From positions 91,550 through 155,549 of the forward strand of contig NQMI01000107.1 of assembly GCA_002270565.1 (NCBI GenBank): a stretch of 64,000 nt of DNA. Direction: 5' to 3'. The notes below the pieces were generated by a model, which was given only the letters and a program-made list of their open reading frames with translations, had not been told where the DNA came from and did not search any database. The DNA comes from Stenocarpella maydis. Its lineage: Eukaryota; Ascomycota; Sordariomycetes; Diaporthales; Diaporthaceae. Both the position numbers and the translations under genes were made by a program. Positions within the stretch are counted from its first letter, which is position 1, and every line of letters begins with the position of its first letter. Shown in pieces: positions 36,501 to 48,500 of the stretch.

Positions 36501-37364
36501 GATGCGGAGGTCTCTAGGGAGCACTGTTTGCAAATTTAAAAGTCGCCATACCTACCTACTCCAGCTATTACCTCAGAATACTCTTGGCTCTACTTATAAA
36601 GTAATGCCTTTTAGATTATCATGTTCCTTCACAGCTCTCTAGGCCCTTCATGCCGGCCCTCTGCGTAACCCTTCCTCTAGGTGCTGTAGAGCCCTCCCTC
36701 TCCGGTGTTGTGTAGAGGTTTATTGAGTGGGAGGTGCAATTGCTTTTTTTTTTTAAAAAAAAAAAAAAATATCACCCCCCAAAAAATGGGGTTTGTTAGC
36801 TGACTGGTGTAGGTGTAATGGCGATTTGAATTTGCCAACAGTGCTCGATAGAGTCCTCCGTGGATAGACGGACAAAATAGAGAAGCAAATAGCCAGTCAA
36901 GCAGGGCTGGCAGGTTATCTGAAGCTTAAGGTCATGATGGCCGTCCGGGGTAAGCTGAGATGTAGAGTGGGGTGGGGCGGGATCTCTCCGCTGTCAACAT
37001 TGATGAAACAAACGCTAGCCCTCTCCTCTCTCAACCGAAATGAGGAGGACGCAACAAAGCAGCCGCAACAGCCCTTTGCAGCCAGCATCGCCAACGACAG
37101 GGCAAGCCCAAGGCTGAGAGGAACCTTCCAACCATTGACCTTCTTGTCCCTGGTCTTTGATCCCTGGTCCCTGAGACCGTCAGCCTCAGCCTTGTCGTTT
37201 TAAATCTGGCCACCTTGATTGAACCGTCGCGTTGCCTGCGTCTCCTGAGCGTCCGTGCCTGTCATCGTAACCCCTGATTTGTTTATCGACCAGGATGAGC
37301 CATCGACATTTGCCCCTACCGCAATAGCTTCCCCCTTCGACCTCGAGCTCCGACTCCCCAACTT

Positions 37365-40300
37365 ATGGCTGACTCCGGCGCGACGCCGGCCAACCCGGCC
37401 GCCGACAAGCCCCCCGCCCCTCCCAACCCTTCCACGTCGCCGGCGAAGCACCCCAGCCCGGCAATCCCACTCGGTCTGCAAGAAGCCGCCCTCGACTCCC
37501 CGACCTTCCGATGTGTCGCCGTCCATTTCGCCGACCAGGCTGAGCAGGTCGAACGCTGGCTCGACGGCTACATGAAATCATGTTCCAAGGTCGTCCACGA
37601 CATTCTCGCCCTTGAGGAGACAATCCAGGGCTTCCTGGGCAAGACCATGCCGCCCATGGCCGTGACCACCGATGGCCCCATCGACCCAGATTACACGATG
37701 CTCGCGCTGAGGAGGAGCAGCGACGGTCAGCGGGAATGGTGGAGTCAGATCCTGGCGGTAGTGCGTCGCATGGACAGCCTGACCGTGGAGCCAGTCCGCT
37801 CGTTTCTCATCGGCGAGCTCAAGACGTTCAAGGAGACTAGGAGGACGCTGGAGACCACGCAAAAGGTGTTTGATACGACGCTGGCACGCTATGTCGCGCA
37901 GAGCAAGACAAAGGAGCCGTCAGCGCTGCGTGAGGACGCCTTCGCCGTCTACGAGACCCGCAAGGCATACCTCAAGGCATCCATGGACTTTTGCCAGCTT
38001 GCACCGCAGCTCCGCTTCTCGCTCGACAAGCTGCTCGTCCGCATTTCCGTCGACATGTGGCGGGAGATGAAGCGGTGGCGTGACAGCTCGTACGCTTCCA
38101 ACAAGTACGCTCAGGAGATGGACCGCGTCCGAGGATGGTCCAAGGAGATGGAGGCCAGCGAAGCTCTGTTCAAGCGCGAGCTGCAGGCCGCGAGGAGGGA
38201 TGTTGGCGAGAACGCCGTGGCCGCGTTCAAGCCGTCTCGCGAGTTGGAAGACTACAACATCTCAACGGTGGCCTTTCTCGGATCCAGGGGCCCCATGAAC
38301 GTCCAGGTCAAGGAGGAGGGCTCTGTTGTGTCGGAAAAACAAGGCTGGCTTTTCCTCCGAACCATCACAGGAAAGCCTGCCAGGACGAACTGGATCAGAA
38401 GATGGTACTACTGTCGGAATGGAATATTCGGATGGCTGGTCCAAGGGCCGCAGGGTGTTTTACAAGGTGACGAGATTGGCGTGCTTCTATGCGGCGCTCG
38501 CCCTGCGGTCTCAGAGGAACGGCGATTCTGTTTCGAGGTCAAGACCAAGTCTCAGAACATCATGCTCCAGGCTGAGACCCAGGCGGAACTGGAGCAATGG
38601 ATCGAGGTCTTTGAGATCGCCAAGAAGCAGGCATTCGATGCCAGTGTGGCCAGAGATGTCAGTACTCTGCCAGGGGGTGTTGATCCCGCATTTGCTATCA
38701 CTCCGCCTACCATTCCCGAGTTCTCCGCCAAGTCTCTGGAGGGATTTGAGGACGGTGCAGAGAGGTCCGCCACGCTACCAATTCCTGGCACTGATGCATC
38801 GGCAACACGGTCTTCGTTTGATGTACCGCGGCGCTCCGTCACGGGGCTGGCACGAGACATTGCCAGAGACCTCCCACGAGAGGAGGGCGAGAGCGGGAGA
38901 GAACATGCTGCCCGCATCATGCAGAGACTGGAACTTCACCGCAAGTTGCCTCTTGGGCGCGGCGAGTCATCCGGTATCGCCGGCCTGATTTCTGCAAGTT
39001 CGAACCTCCTGCCTGGATACGCTGCCTATAATCAGTCTGTCACGAACCTCGGTCGCTCTCTTCCGGCCTTGCAGCCCATACGCGAGATGAACGGCAGCAG
39101 CCTCGCGCCTCCCACACTTGCCAAAGCGCCTACAGCGACGTCTCTCAGCAAGACGGCCCTGTCTGTGAGCGCTGAGCGGTCCGTTACCTCGGACAGCAGC
39201 AGCAGTCTAAGCCTGCCGATGGCTGTGATTGCCAATTACTGGGGCAGCACCCCTTGGAGTACATTGTATCCACCCAAGGAGGATGATACGACGCATCTTA
39301 GGCTGGACGACGACCCGCTGCTCTCAGCGAACGCGCAAACGCTTCCTGCCAGCGAGGTCACCTCTAACCAGGGCAGCCATGCGCCATCAACCCTCCACCG
39401 GAAGACTCTGAGCGCTGGGGGTAACGCCTCCAACTTCAAACTCCTGGAGAAGCCCACTGGGGAGACGTTCCCACAAAATTACCCAGTCGAGCTGAAGGCC
39501 CATCATCCCCAGTTCAGATTGTTGTTTCCCAATGTATCGCTCGACGAGAAGTTGGTCATGGTATTCAATGCTGCCTGGACGAGCACTTCTGTCGAGGCTA
39601 CTGGCAACAACCATGGCATCATGGGCAGCGGCCGCATCTATGTTACTTCTGACAACATGTACTTCTACGGCCACCAGATGGGCTTAGTGGTCGCTTACAC
39701 CCTGAGTTTGGACATTATCTCGGAGGTGACGGCGGCTCCGGGCAAGGACTGCGACTTCTTGTTCCTGCACCTTAGCCACAAGATGACCACCGATGGGCTG
39801 ACCCGCATCACCATAAAGACATTCCTGATGGACCTAGGACTCCTTCATTCCCGGCTGAACCTTCTGATTGATGATCTTCAAGCTGAGGAACCAATGGAGG
39901 TCCCCGAGGTCATTGCTGCGCTATTGAACCTGGAGAGCGACGAGTACGACAGGAAGAGTCCTAGTGCAGAGAGTTGGGAGGAGGTTTCCCCGAATACCCC
40001 GATCGATAATGGCACTCCCTCGGGCAGACCAGTCTTTAAGGAGGGCTATAGAGCCCGAGATAGGTCATCAAGGCAGGTGCGGAAACCGGTTCCCAAATTC
40101 CAGCTCCCGGTGCATCCAGTTGTGTACGAGCCTGAGGGAATGGGAGAAGCAGTCGAAGAGCGCCATTTTGAGATCAGCGCAAAGGCATGCTTCCACGTGC
40201 TGTTTGGCGACAAGTCTTTTATCTTTCCCAAGCTTTACTTTGAGCGGCGTGCCAAAGAAATCGCCCAGGGTCCATGGCAGCTCATTGATCATGGCAAGAT

Positions 40301-41670
40301 GAAGCGAGACTTCAAGTTCAAGGTCGATTCGGTCGGATTCATGGGCCGGGCCAAGCACGGCGAGGATGTGGTCGACTACCAGCTGATTGACGTGTTCAGC
40401 GATCACATCACGTACCTGGTCACACATGTCAAAACACCCTGGCATCTCCCTCATTCGCACGCGTTCAAGCTGATCACCAAGGTGGTCATCACGCACGTCG
40501 CCAAGTCCAAGTGCAAGCTTGCGCTTTACACCAAGGTGGAGTGGTCTAAGACGCCACCTCTGTCAAAGGCGCTAGTGCAAAGGCAAGCACTCGAGGACGC
40601 ACGGCGTGATGCGGAGGAGCTGGCGGAAGTGGCGACGGACCAGGTGCGAAAACTGGGCTCACACAGTCGCACGAAGAGGGCGATTCAGGTGTATGGCAAC
40701 ATTGGGGGCCAGCAACAGGTAGTCGTGTTCACCCCTGGGGATTCGTCGCAGGTAGGTGAAGCGGGGCCCAAGAAGGGCTCGCAGATGATCCAGCCACGGA
40801 CCCTGACGGAGATGATGTTCGAGACGGCGAGCAGCTTCATGGAGAGCGTCGCAACAAGCCTGTTGATGTGGACTTTTGCGGGCCTGCGAAAGATCTTCAG
40901 CGTCGTGACTGCGCACCGGGTGATACTGTGCGTACTAGCTCTGAGCGTGCTCACCAACCTCGCCTTCACGGGCCGCGAGACCTCGACGTGGTGGACGGAG
41001 AGGAGCGCGGCGAAGTTCATGGAGCGGCTGGGCGTGGGCCCGAATGTTATGATGAGCAAGGCCGTCTACATTGCGGATCTGGAAGAGGCGGCACTGTCTT
41101 CGGGGATCGCGACCCCTGAGGGGGACAGCGAATGGTAAGTCGATCGCTCCTGATGCACACGTGTATACGCAGTCGCTGACACAATGATGCCCTAGTTTCA
41201 ATACATTCCGGCAGATCCTGAATACGACGTCACTTGACTCGTCCTACGAGGAAGCCGGCGCAGTGCTGTCCTCCAGCACCAGCAGGGCTACGGCTCGGCA
41301 ACTGCGGCGCACCCGCCAGCGCCTCGGGTCGTACCGGCACGACCTCCTCGTTGCGATGCGGGTTGTGAACAAGATCGAGAAGGAGATGATCCAGAGCGAG
41401 TGGGAGAACTGGCTCGCGGACGAGAACCTACGTTGTGAGCAGGTCAAGATGATGCTGTCCGAGAAGGGCACCAACGGCGGCGGCGGCGGTAGCAGCAGCA
41501 AAGCGACGGTCAGGGCTGCGGGCGTCGGTGTTGACGGGCAGAGGGTCATGCGCCCCATCGACGAGAAGAGGGTCGAGGCGCTGGCGAAGTGGCACGCCGA
41601 GTACTGCGGGAGCTGCAAGCTGGAGAAGGACCTGGCCCTGGCGAGGAGGCTCAAGATGGATGAGGTGTAG
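37365..41670 (+). CDS. Lam1/Sip3-like sterol transfer protein (BAR-like, PH, GRAM-like, VASt, TM)
   Basis: Two exons, 37365-41134 and 41196-41670, join phase 2 across a 61-base intron with CGCTGAC, giving 1414 residues. Order: a disordered Pro-rich start; a helical BAR-like region at about 40-300; a PH domain at about 323-425 (EKQGWLFLRT, WIRRWYYCRNGIFGWL, AELEQWIEVFEIAKK); a disordered linker; a PH/GRAM-like fold at about 700-845 (FPNVSLDEKLVMVFNAAW, GRIYVTSDNMYFYGHQMG); a VASt lipid-binding domain at about 930-1095 (AKACFHVLFGDKSFIFPKLY, TKVEWSKTPPLSKALV); a membrane helix at about 1184-1202 (VILCVLALSVLTNLAFTG); and a helical C-terminal tail coded by exon 2. This is the layout of yeast Sip3/Lam3 and Ysp1/Lam1, which sit in the ER at contact sites with the plasma membrane and move sterol. 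Direct sterol transfer by this protein is inferred from the family. Confidence 0.9.
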
Positions 41671-42529
41671 GGAAGGCGAAGTATTCCTGCGCCTTTATTG
41701 GGACTGGTGTAATGGCAGATGGGAGGGGAAGATGCGTACTTAGAAAGACACGGCGGACATAGACATGCGGGAAGAGGGGAAGGGGCATCAGGACGGCTTG
41801 GGTAACCGTGGGTTTGTTTATTCTGCATTGCGATGTTTATTAGTTTCTTTGTGTTTCTGCATGCGACAGCGCTTCTGCACATCCGAGATACCCGTGCGGT
41901 TTAGATGCTTAGGTACCCTATAGGTAGTCTCTTGATTGACAGACACGGTCTTGTCTCTTGCATCGAGCACTCTGTTCCCTTGCACAACCACTGACGTCTT
42001 GCCGGCCTTCTCACCCGTTTGTCTGGGCCAGGGAAGGGAGGGGAGAAGCAAGCACGCGGGGGAGCCCGAGCCTGAACCTCGACAGCTGAGCAGGGGCCGG
42101 CCCAGCTTCTGGTTGAGCAGGGATGACGTCAGTTGATACACGTCTCGGAACGCAGGCAGAGAAGTTGCTGCAGCAGACGTCCTCTGTTTGCTTGCTCCTG
42201 TTCTCCTCTAGAAGAGGAAAAAGAGAGCGTGCAGGTTTTCATTCCTGGCTACGAGCGTCTAGCTAGCGTGACATTGGATTTGTTCTTTCTGCCACCGACC
42301 CACCCACTCACTCATTGCGTATCGAGCGTATTGTTGTATTTCGTGCCTTTCCGAGCTACTTAGACCACGTTGAATAGCGAACAACCCACATGACATCTTG
42401 TCCCCCCCCGCCCCCTAAAAAAAAAAAAGCCTTGAGACTATCTGATAATTCTAGCGAGTACTTGTTGGCCGTCAATCTCATTTCTCCATCACCACCATCA
42501 TCATCATACACTGCAACCAAGAGGCCGCC
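41671..42529. other. Intergenic spacer between the two lipid-domain genes
   Basis: About 860 bases holding the 3' end of the Lam-like gene and the promoter of the DUF3074 gene. It includes AGGTACCCTATAGGTAG near 41912-41928 and, close to the downstream gene, a C-run (about 42402-42414) followed at once by A12, then a CAT/CAC-rich leader. No gene is seen. Confidence 0.6.
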
Positions 42530-44620
42530 ATGTCTCACCACGAGCCTCTGAAGGCTCTGGGGCCCATTGACTGGAGCGAGGTCACAGGAAACGACCTGAA
42601 GCACTTTCTGAACACGACCTTCGCGAATGCCCAGACCGTTGTCGACAGTATCCCCGCCGCGACCAAGCCCCAGCAGGCCGGCCGCGCGAGGAGCCACACC
42701 GACAGCTCCGTCGTCTTCGACCAGACCTCCCGCCACCATACCAACCCCTCGGCAAGCCCGGATTCCTCGGCCGCCGCCCACGCCGCGAAGCTGCAGAAGG
42801 AGTGGAAGGAGGTCAAGGTCCCCCCGCGCGACAACCCCTACAACATGTCCGTCTACAAACTCGGCGGGAAGGACGGCCGCGGCGCCTGGTTCGCCAGGAG
42901 GAGCATGCACGAGGGCATGTCTTTTGACAAGTTCAGGCTGGGCTTACAGGCCGAGTTTGCCCACACGTTGCAGCACACCACGGGCCCTGGGACTGGCAAC
43001 GTAAGGGGCATCGGCGCCGAGAGGAAGGCCGAGCATCTGGATTGCGACGGCGTCGGCCAGGCCGACGTGTGGCTGTTGAACGCCCAGTTCCCGGGTCCAA
43101 CGACACCGAGGGACTTTGTCACGCTCTTCCTGACCTTTATGAGCGGTGGCGGCGTGAATCAGAACAAGGCCAACGGCCCGAGGCAATTCATGGTCGTGTC
43201 AAAGCCCTGCAACCACCCCGAATGTGCGCCACGGTCGGCGTACATCAGAGGCAATTACGAGAGCGTGGAGCTGATCAGGGAGGTGCCTGTTGAGAAGCCG
43301 CTGCGGCGGGTGAGGTCCTCGGTTGATATGAGACGGGAGGACTTCGAGCTGCCAAGCCGGACAATGGGTGGTCACATGGACATTGGCCAGGATGCGGTCC
43401 CTCGTGCGGCTCAGAAGCGAGCTGCTGCCAAGTCGGACCAGGCGCCAGAGAGCGAGCGAGGCCTGGCTCGGTCACTCTCTGGCCTTCCTCCCCGTGGGCA
43501 TGACGAGGACCTGGGGGCTCGGGTGGCAGGCGAGGATACGGAGATGGCAATCGAGTGGATTATGGTGACTCGATCCGACCCCGGAGGCAGCGTGCCACGA
43601 TTCATGGTTGAGAAAGGCACCCCTGGTGGAATCGTGACAGACGCCGGTAAATTTCTCAAGTGGCTGGACACCAGAACAGAACAATGCCTCGAGGACTCCC
43701 GCGCCCAAATCCCCGAGGACGAGCCTCCAGAGGACAGCTCTGGTGACGGGCCAGTTCCCAAACCGCATCATGCCTCTGCTGGCGTTTCGAGACCGGAGCC
43801 AGGACCCGCACAAGCCGTAGGAGAGGAAGACATACAACCAAGTGGCTTTTACAACATGATTGCTGGGGCAATAGGCGCTGCATCGACGATGGTGACAGCT
43901 CGACTACCTGGTGTGGCCCACTCGGCATTAGGACTCGATTCCGAACCCCAAGATAGCGACTCGGATTCGGACGGGTCAGAGCTCAGTTTCGCCTCTGCAC
44001 AGGAGCCTGATGTCGAGACCCCCCTGGCCAAAGTCCGCTCCGGAGGGGATCTCAGCTTGACGGGAGGTGACATGGCGTCCATGCATTCCACTAAGAGTGA
44101 CGAATCGTCCACCAAAGCCTCAGTGTCGCACCACGAGAAGCACCTTAAGAAGCTGCAGGACCGCCACAAGAAGCTTTCGGATAAGATGGCTCGTCAGCAG
44201 GAGCGCATGGCGCAGGGCAAGACGAACCAGGGAGAGGACGGGCTCGCCAAGCTCAAGGAGAAGCACGAGAGGGAGATTGCCCGGCAGGAGGAGAACTACA
44301 GGAAGGAAGTGAAGAAGATGGAGGAGAAGAAGCTGAAGGAGGCAAAAAAGGCAGAGGAGAGGAGGAAGAAGCAGCAGGAGAAGGACGAGCGGTCCAATGC
44401 CGCGATGCAGCTGGAGAAGGTAAAAGTTGAGAGGGATATGGCGCTTAAGCAGATTGACATCCTCAAGGACCAGGTCGGCCAGCTGCAGGCGCAGAACACG
44501 AAGCTCGTTGCCCAGCTGGGCAAGCTCGGCGCCCGTGTGAGTGCGAGTGATCTCGCCATGAACGGGGCGGCACCGCCCGAGGATGGCAAGCTGTCGCAGT
44601 CTTCGTTGCCGTCGAGGTGA
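42530..44620 (+). CDS. DUF3074 START-like domain protein with C-terminal coiled coil
   Basis: A single frame of 696 residues. A START/SRPBCC-like DUF3074 domain spans about residues 90-385, from KVPPRDNPYNMSVYKLGGKD through GADVWLL-type strands (GQADVWLLNAQFPGPTTPRD, FVTLFLTF) to MVEKGTPGGIVTDAGKFLKW. The long helix of such folds would bind a hydrophobic ligand, possibly a lipid, but no ligand is known for this family. After an acidic linker comes a short hydrophobic stretch (FYNMIAGAIGAASTMV, about 443-458). A long charged coiled coil follows (about 525-660: HEKHLKKLQDRHKKLSDKMA, ERRKKQQEKDERSNA). No signal peptide is seen. The ATG has a good context (GCCGCCATG). It lies 860 bases downstream of the Lam-like gene on the same strand. 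Confidence 0.88.
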   Translation: MSHHEPLKALGPIDWSEVTGNDLKHFLNTTFANAQTVVDSIPAATKPQQAGRARSHTDSSVVFDQTSRHHTNPSASPDSSAAAHAAKLQKEWKEVKVPPRDNPYNMSVYKLGGKDGRGAWFARRSMHEGMSFDKFRLGLQAEFAHTLQHTTGPGTGNVRGIGAERKAEHLDCDGVGQADVWLLNAQFPGPTTPRDFVTLFLTFMSGGGVNQNKANGPRQFMVVSKPCNHPECAPRSAYIRGNYESVELIREVPVEKPLRRVRSSVDMRREDFELPSRTMGGHMDIGQDAVPRAAQKRAAAKSDQAPESERGLARSLSGLPPRGHDEDLGARVAGEDTEMAIEWIMVTRSDPGGSVPRFMVEKGTPGGIVTDAGKFLKWLDTRTEQCLEDSRAQIPEDEPPEDSSGDGPVPKPHHASAGVSRPEPGPAQAVGEEDIQPSGFYNMIAGAIGAASTMVTARLPGVAHSALGLDSEPQDSDSDSDGSELSFASAQEPDVETPLAKVRSGGDLSLTGGDMASMHSTKSDESSTKASVSHHEKHLKKLQDRHKKLSDKMARQQERMAQGKTNQGEDGLAKLKEKHEREIARQEENYRKEVKKMEEKKLKEAKKAEERRKKQQEKDERSNAAMQLEKVKVERDMALKQIDILKDQVGQLQAQNTKLVAQLGKLGARVSASDLAMNGAAPPEDGKLSQSSLPSR

Positions 44621-45511
44621 TGTGGAGGACAAGGAGGTTGGATGATTCGTGTTCTGTCGAGCATACATGTCGGGGTCATATTTTTCCAAGCAACAAGCGT
44701 CATCTTCTCATAGCCTCTTCTTCTTCTTTTTAAACCACAGCACCGCAAACAGGCATCTTTGGTAGTGCTGTTCTGTCACTTGTATATTAGAAACAACGAA
44801 CTGTCTTCCGCACTGCATGAGGTTTATATAGGCTTCGTCGTGAATGACTCGAAGAGCATGTCTGGGAGAACATGGGAGCGAGGTGGTTCGGAGAGGCAGC
44901 CCTGCCTCAAGTCGGCTGCTTGAGAGTATATGGTGGAAATGGCAGGGTATTGCGTCTCAGTTCGTTACGTCTGGATTGGGCGGGGACACTTGGCCAGGAT
45001 AATATTTCCGGAGGGAGATCCCCTGTAGCTGGTAACCAAAGGGTGAATGTATGTACTAGGTAGGCCATACCCAAGAACACTGCGCTATTAGCATGCTATC
45101 CTACGGCATGCTTTGTCATAGGATGTTGACCTACGAGATATTGACCCAGGATGCCATTATAGCAGAGCATCCTAGGGAAGATTGTTTAAGAGGGTGTGGT
45201 ACCCTATTGAGCCCTATCCCATGGGAAACGGTCTTATAAGGCGTCACCCTGCAGCTGGATACCATATAGGAGGTTATACTTGGGCGGTCTTTCCAAAGCT
45301 GGTATTATGAGGTAGATCTTCCGGAGATAGATTGCACTGAGGCCGTGTCCGGCTGCCCAAGAGCAATCCGATATGGCAATATGGTCGCCTGGCTCACAAT
45401 AGAACAACCTCTCTGAATGCGCGATAGAAAATCTGGACCTAGTATATCCATATCCACATATGCTTGCCAGCGCTTCCAAAAAAAGAACGCACAGTATGCG
45501 CCATGGAAAAC
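44621..45511. other. Convergent intergenic region
   Basis: This lies between the 3' ends of the DUF3074 gene (plus) and the THADA/Trm732-like gene (minus). An 81-codon minus-strand frame at 45234-45479 is unrecognised. Short inverted AGGATG/CATCCT and CCTAC/GTAGG pairs occur at about 45100-45175, without clear meaning. Confidence 0.5.
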
Positions 45512-48500
45512 CTAGACCCGATCTAGCGTTGACATCAGAAGACCATGAAGTCTCAAGCCTTGCGCGATGTCTTTGATCCGCGCCAGGGAGCTTTTGATCA
45601 CCGAACCCTCGTCACCCAGCAAATCAGCCATGACCTTCCCGCACACGAGGACGCGATGGCACAAGGCAAACGCATCGGCCTGCGAGGCCCACCCGAGCGG
45701 CCCGTCGTCTTGTCCAGCCTGCACCGCTAGGGCGTCCAGAGCCTTCTCAACCCAGTCCTTCAGCGCGTCCAACGAGCTGTCCATAATGAGGACCTTCCCG
45801 GTCACGCCGTCAATGCCCTCTCCCTGGTCATACTCCCGTGGCAAGGCCTCGAACACGCCTGCCCACCTCTGAGTCTCGCGGACCTCGTCGATGAACAGGT
45901 TCTGCTCCTCGACCGCGAACAAGCTCTCGTCCACCTCGAGCGCCTCTGCGAGCTGCTGCTCCGGGGGTGTCCAGGAAGCAAGGTCCTGAACGCCGATGTC
46001 AAGGGCGACGATCGGGTCTCCGACCAGGCGGCAGGCGGCGTACGCCCTGAACTCGTTGGTGTGGCCGAAACGCTCCCGCAGCCAAGAGAGCAGGGCGTCC
46101 GCGGCGTCGACCGCCACGAGCGGCTGTGGGGACTGGGCCGTGGGGTCCGGCGAGGTAACGAGCGCGGCGGCGATGGCGCCGACGTCGCGGATCTCGTCGT
46201 CGTCGTCCAAGAGCGTGTTGTACAGGGCCAGCAGGAAGGGCAGGTATGCCGCGTCGTCACCGGCGGCGGAGCGCACGGCTGCCGCGAAGGACCTGATGGT
46301 CGTGGCGGCCGCCATGCGCATGTCGAAGGCGTTGCTGTCGTACAGGGCGTCGGCGACAGCCTTGCCCCAAGCGCGCAGCCTCTGTTCAAACATGAAGAAC
46401 GAAAGCTGCCCGTTGTGCGGGAGCGCCTGGATCGCCACGACTGGCCCTGAGGCAAGCAGGACGGCGTTCGCCAGCGCTGGGTTGATGGTATCCAGGATGG
46501 ATTTCTGGAAAGACTCGAACTCTTGTGGTGAAGGCAGCTCCTGCAACTTGCCCTGGGAGATGTAGTCATCCAACAGCCCGGCGAGGTTTGTCAGGGCCTG
46601 CGCGCGGGCTTCGGATACTCTTGTATTCTCGCATATTGTGAGGTATAACCTGCAGAGCTTAGAACCCTGTGAGCTTCCCCAGATTCTAGGGACTGCTTCG
46701 AGCAGCATGCAGGCAGTGTCTGTGTCCTGGTCGAGGGCATCAAATAGGCAGGATCTGAGGCCCTCGATGCTCTTGAGGGCCGCTGCCTCTCGGAGAGACC
46801 TGATGCCTAACTGGTGGTCAAGGAGTGCTGTTGAAGCGAAGCTGTTCTTACCCTGTGAAATTTTCAGACTGGCTAGTTTCTCGGCTTTGCTGGCCTGAAT
46901 ATTGGCAGGAGGCGCAATCTCCCAGGCCAGCCTTTGAATTTCCACGAAGGCTGCCCAAACTTCAGAGCATATTGTGGCATCCACCTCAAACTCTTGTAAC
47001 CTTTGTCCCAGTGCCTTGATTTCATCTAGCTCGGGCATTACCGTTTGGCCGGGAAGCTGGCCTTCACTTCTGTCCATTGACGTTCTTTCCAAGAAGAATT
47101 TCACCGTGAGAAAAGTGCCATGCAACCTGTTTGCCGAACCACGCGACTCTTCCAGCAGGCTGCTGACGGAAGAGAGCCATCGCTCATTCACAAGAAAGGA
47201 GCACAAGGTTCGCGCCGCTATCTCGCGGACGTGCCATTGTTGACTGCCCAGATACCTGGTAATTAAGCTGTACAACTGGTCGCGGTGAGTCTCTGGGGGC
47301 CCAGCCCGTCGGATAATGTCCAGCGCCGGGAAGACGGATTCGGCGGCTGAACTTGATGTCAAAGTCCCGGGCTCCATTGCCCGTTGTCCCGACTGCAAAA
47401 GATTCAGGAGTATGGGCGGAAGCGACGGGTATTTTGTGTATGAGATACGCAGCGTGTTTCCGTCCCATCCGGCCTCCGCCGCGGCCTTGCTGTCATTGGT
47501 ACCGAATAAAGTGTCCATAAGGCTACGCAGTAGCAAGAGTGCGCAATTCCTGATTGCCCAGACCCCCGATTTCAAGCTATTTGTGGCAAGTTCGAGGCAC
47601 CCTGGGAGATATCGTTCCACCTTTTTGCTGAGCAGTGAGCTCTTGAAGACCTCTTTGAGCGAGTTGAAAGCGTGGACTTGGGGCAGATTGCTTCCATCGG
47701 TTTCTGAAACCGAGGCTGGTCGCTGTGCGATCTCTTGCAGCGTCTGCATCACCTGTTCAAACGACGGGCTCTCTGCATTCGATGCCAGAATGGCAGTGAT
47801 CAGGGCTGGTATACCTGCAGAACGTCGTGTGGTCGACCTCTGTGCATAGATGCATGATAGTGCCTCCTTGTACCAATTCTGTACCAAGGATTCGTTGGGT
47901 TCGGCAGGGCTCAGATGAGCGTTCTGGCAGCAGCAGGTGAAATTGAGCGATACGCTCGAGAAGGCACCCCGATGCCTCAAAGTAGAGAGCTGTGAGAAAG
48001 CCAGATTACCCACTGCCCGGAATACCTCGGGCGTTGGTAAAAGACAGCCGGCCGCACGCCTACACGCCAAGTTGGCAACCATCGAGCGCATCAATTGGCT
48101 ACTTTCGTGTATCGCGCGGAAGCTGTAGCTTAGCAGGCCTTTGCTATCCAGGGCGTCATCATTTTCAATGACCTTGCCTTCTGGGGAATCGTCGCACAGC
48201 ACAAAGGAAATGGCATTCCATATATTTGTGCACAGCTTCACAATTCGTTCCTGGGAAAGAGCTAGCCGCTGCAGCTGGTCTTTACTGTACCGAGACTGTG
48301 AGAAGACTTCCCACATGTATCTGACTGCGGCGAAATCGCCGTGTACTGGCTCCGTCATGACTGCGTGGGCGAGGTCCTTTCCTGCCCCAGCGATTTTGGC
48401 GTCCAGGGTATCCAGTGTCCTTGAGAGTAGTGCTAGTCGGTTCTCGAAGGTGGTTTCCCAGGCACAGAGCAGACCAAAGGAACGAGCAGCTCCGTCTGAA

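Larger units (their letters stand above)
29518..37364. other. Gene-poor region, 7.8 kb, with satellites and homopolymers
   Basis: This lies between two divergently transcribed genes, so it holds both promoters at its ends. No gene is supported. Overlapping frames at 35.1-35.7 kb read protein-like on both strands, for example minus FRLIRDLIDVHLFEWKIFFD (within 35180-35398), but do not form a gene. Visible structure includes T9G10 at about 31233-31251, the 16-base satellite at 32795-32873, GGTACC-rich palindromes at 33411-33505, a T/G-rich mixed tract at about 35041-35087, and T11A14 followed by a C-run at about 36745-36780. The last about 300 bases before 37365 are a pyrimidine-rich leader of the Lam-like gene. 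Confidence 0.45.
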
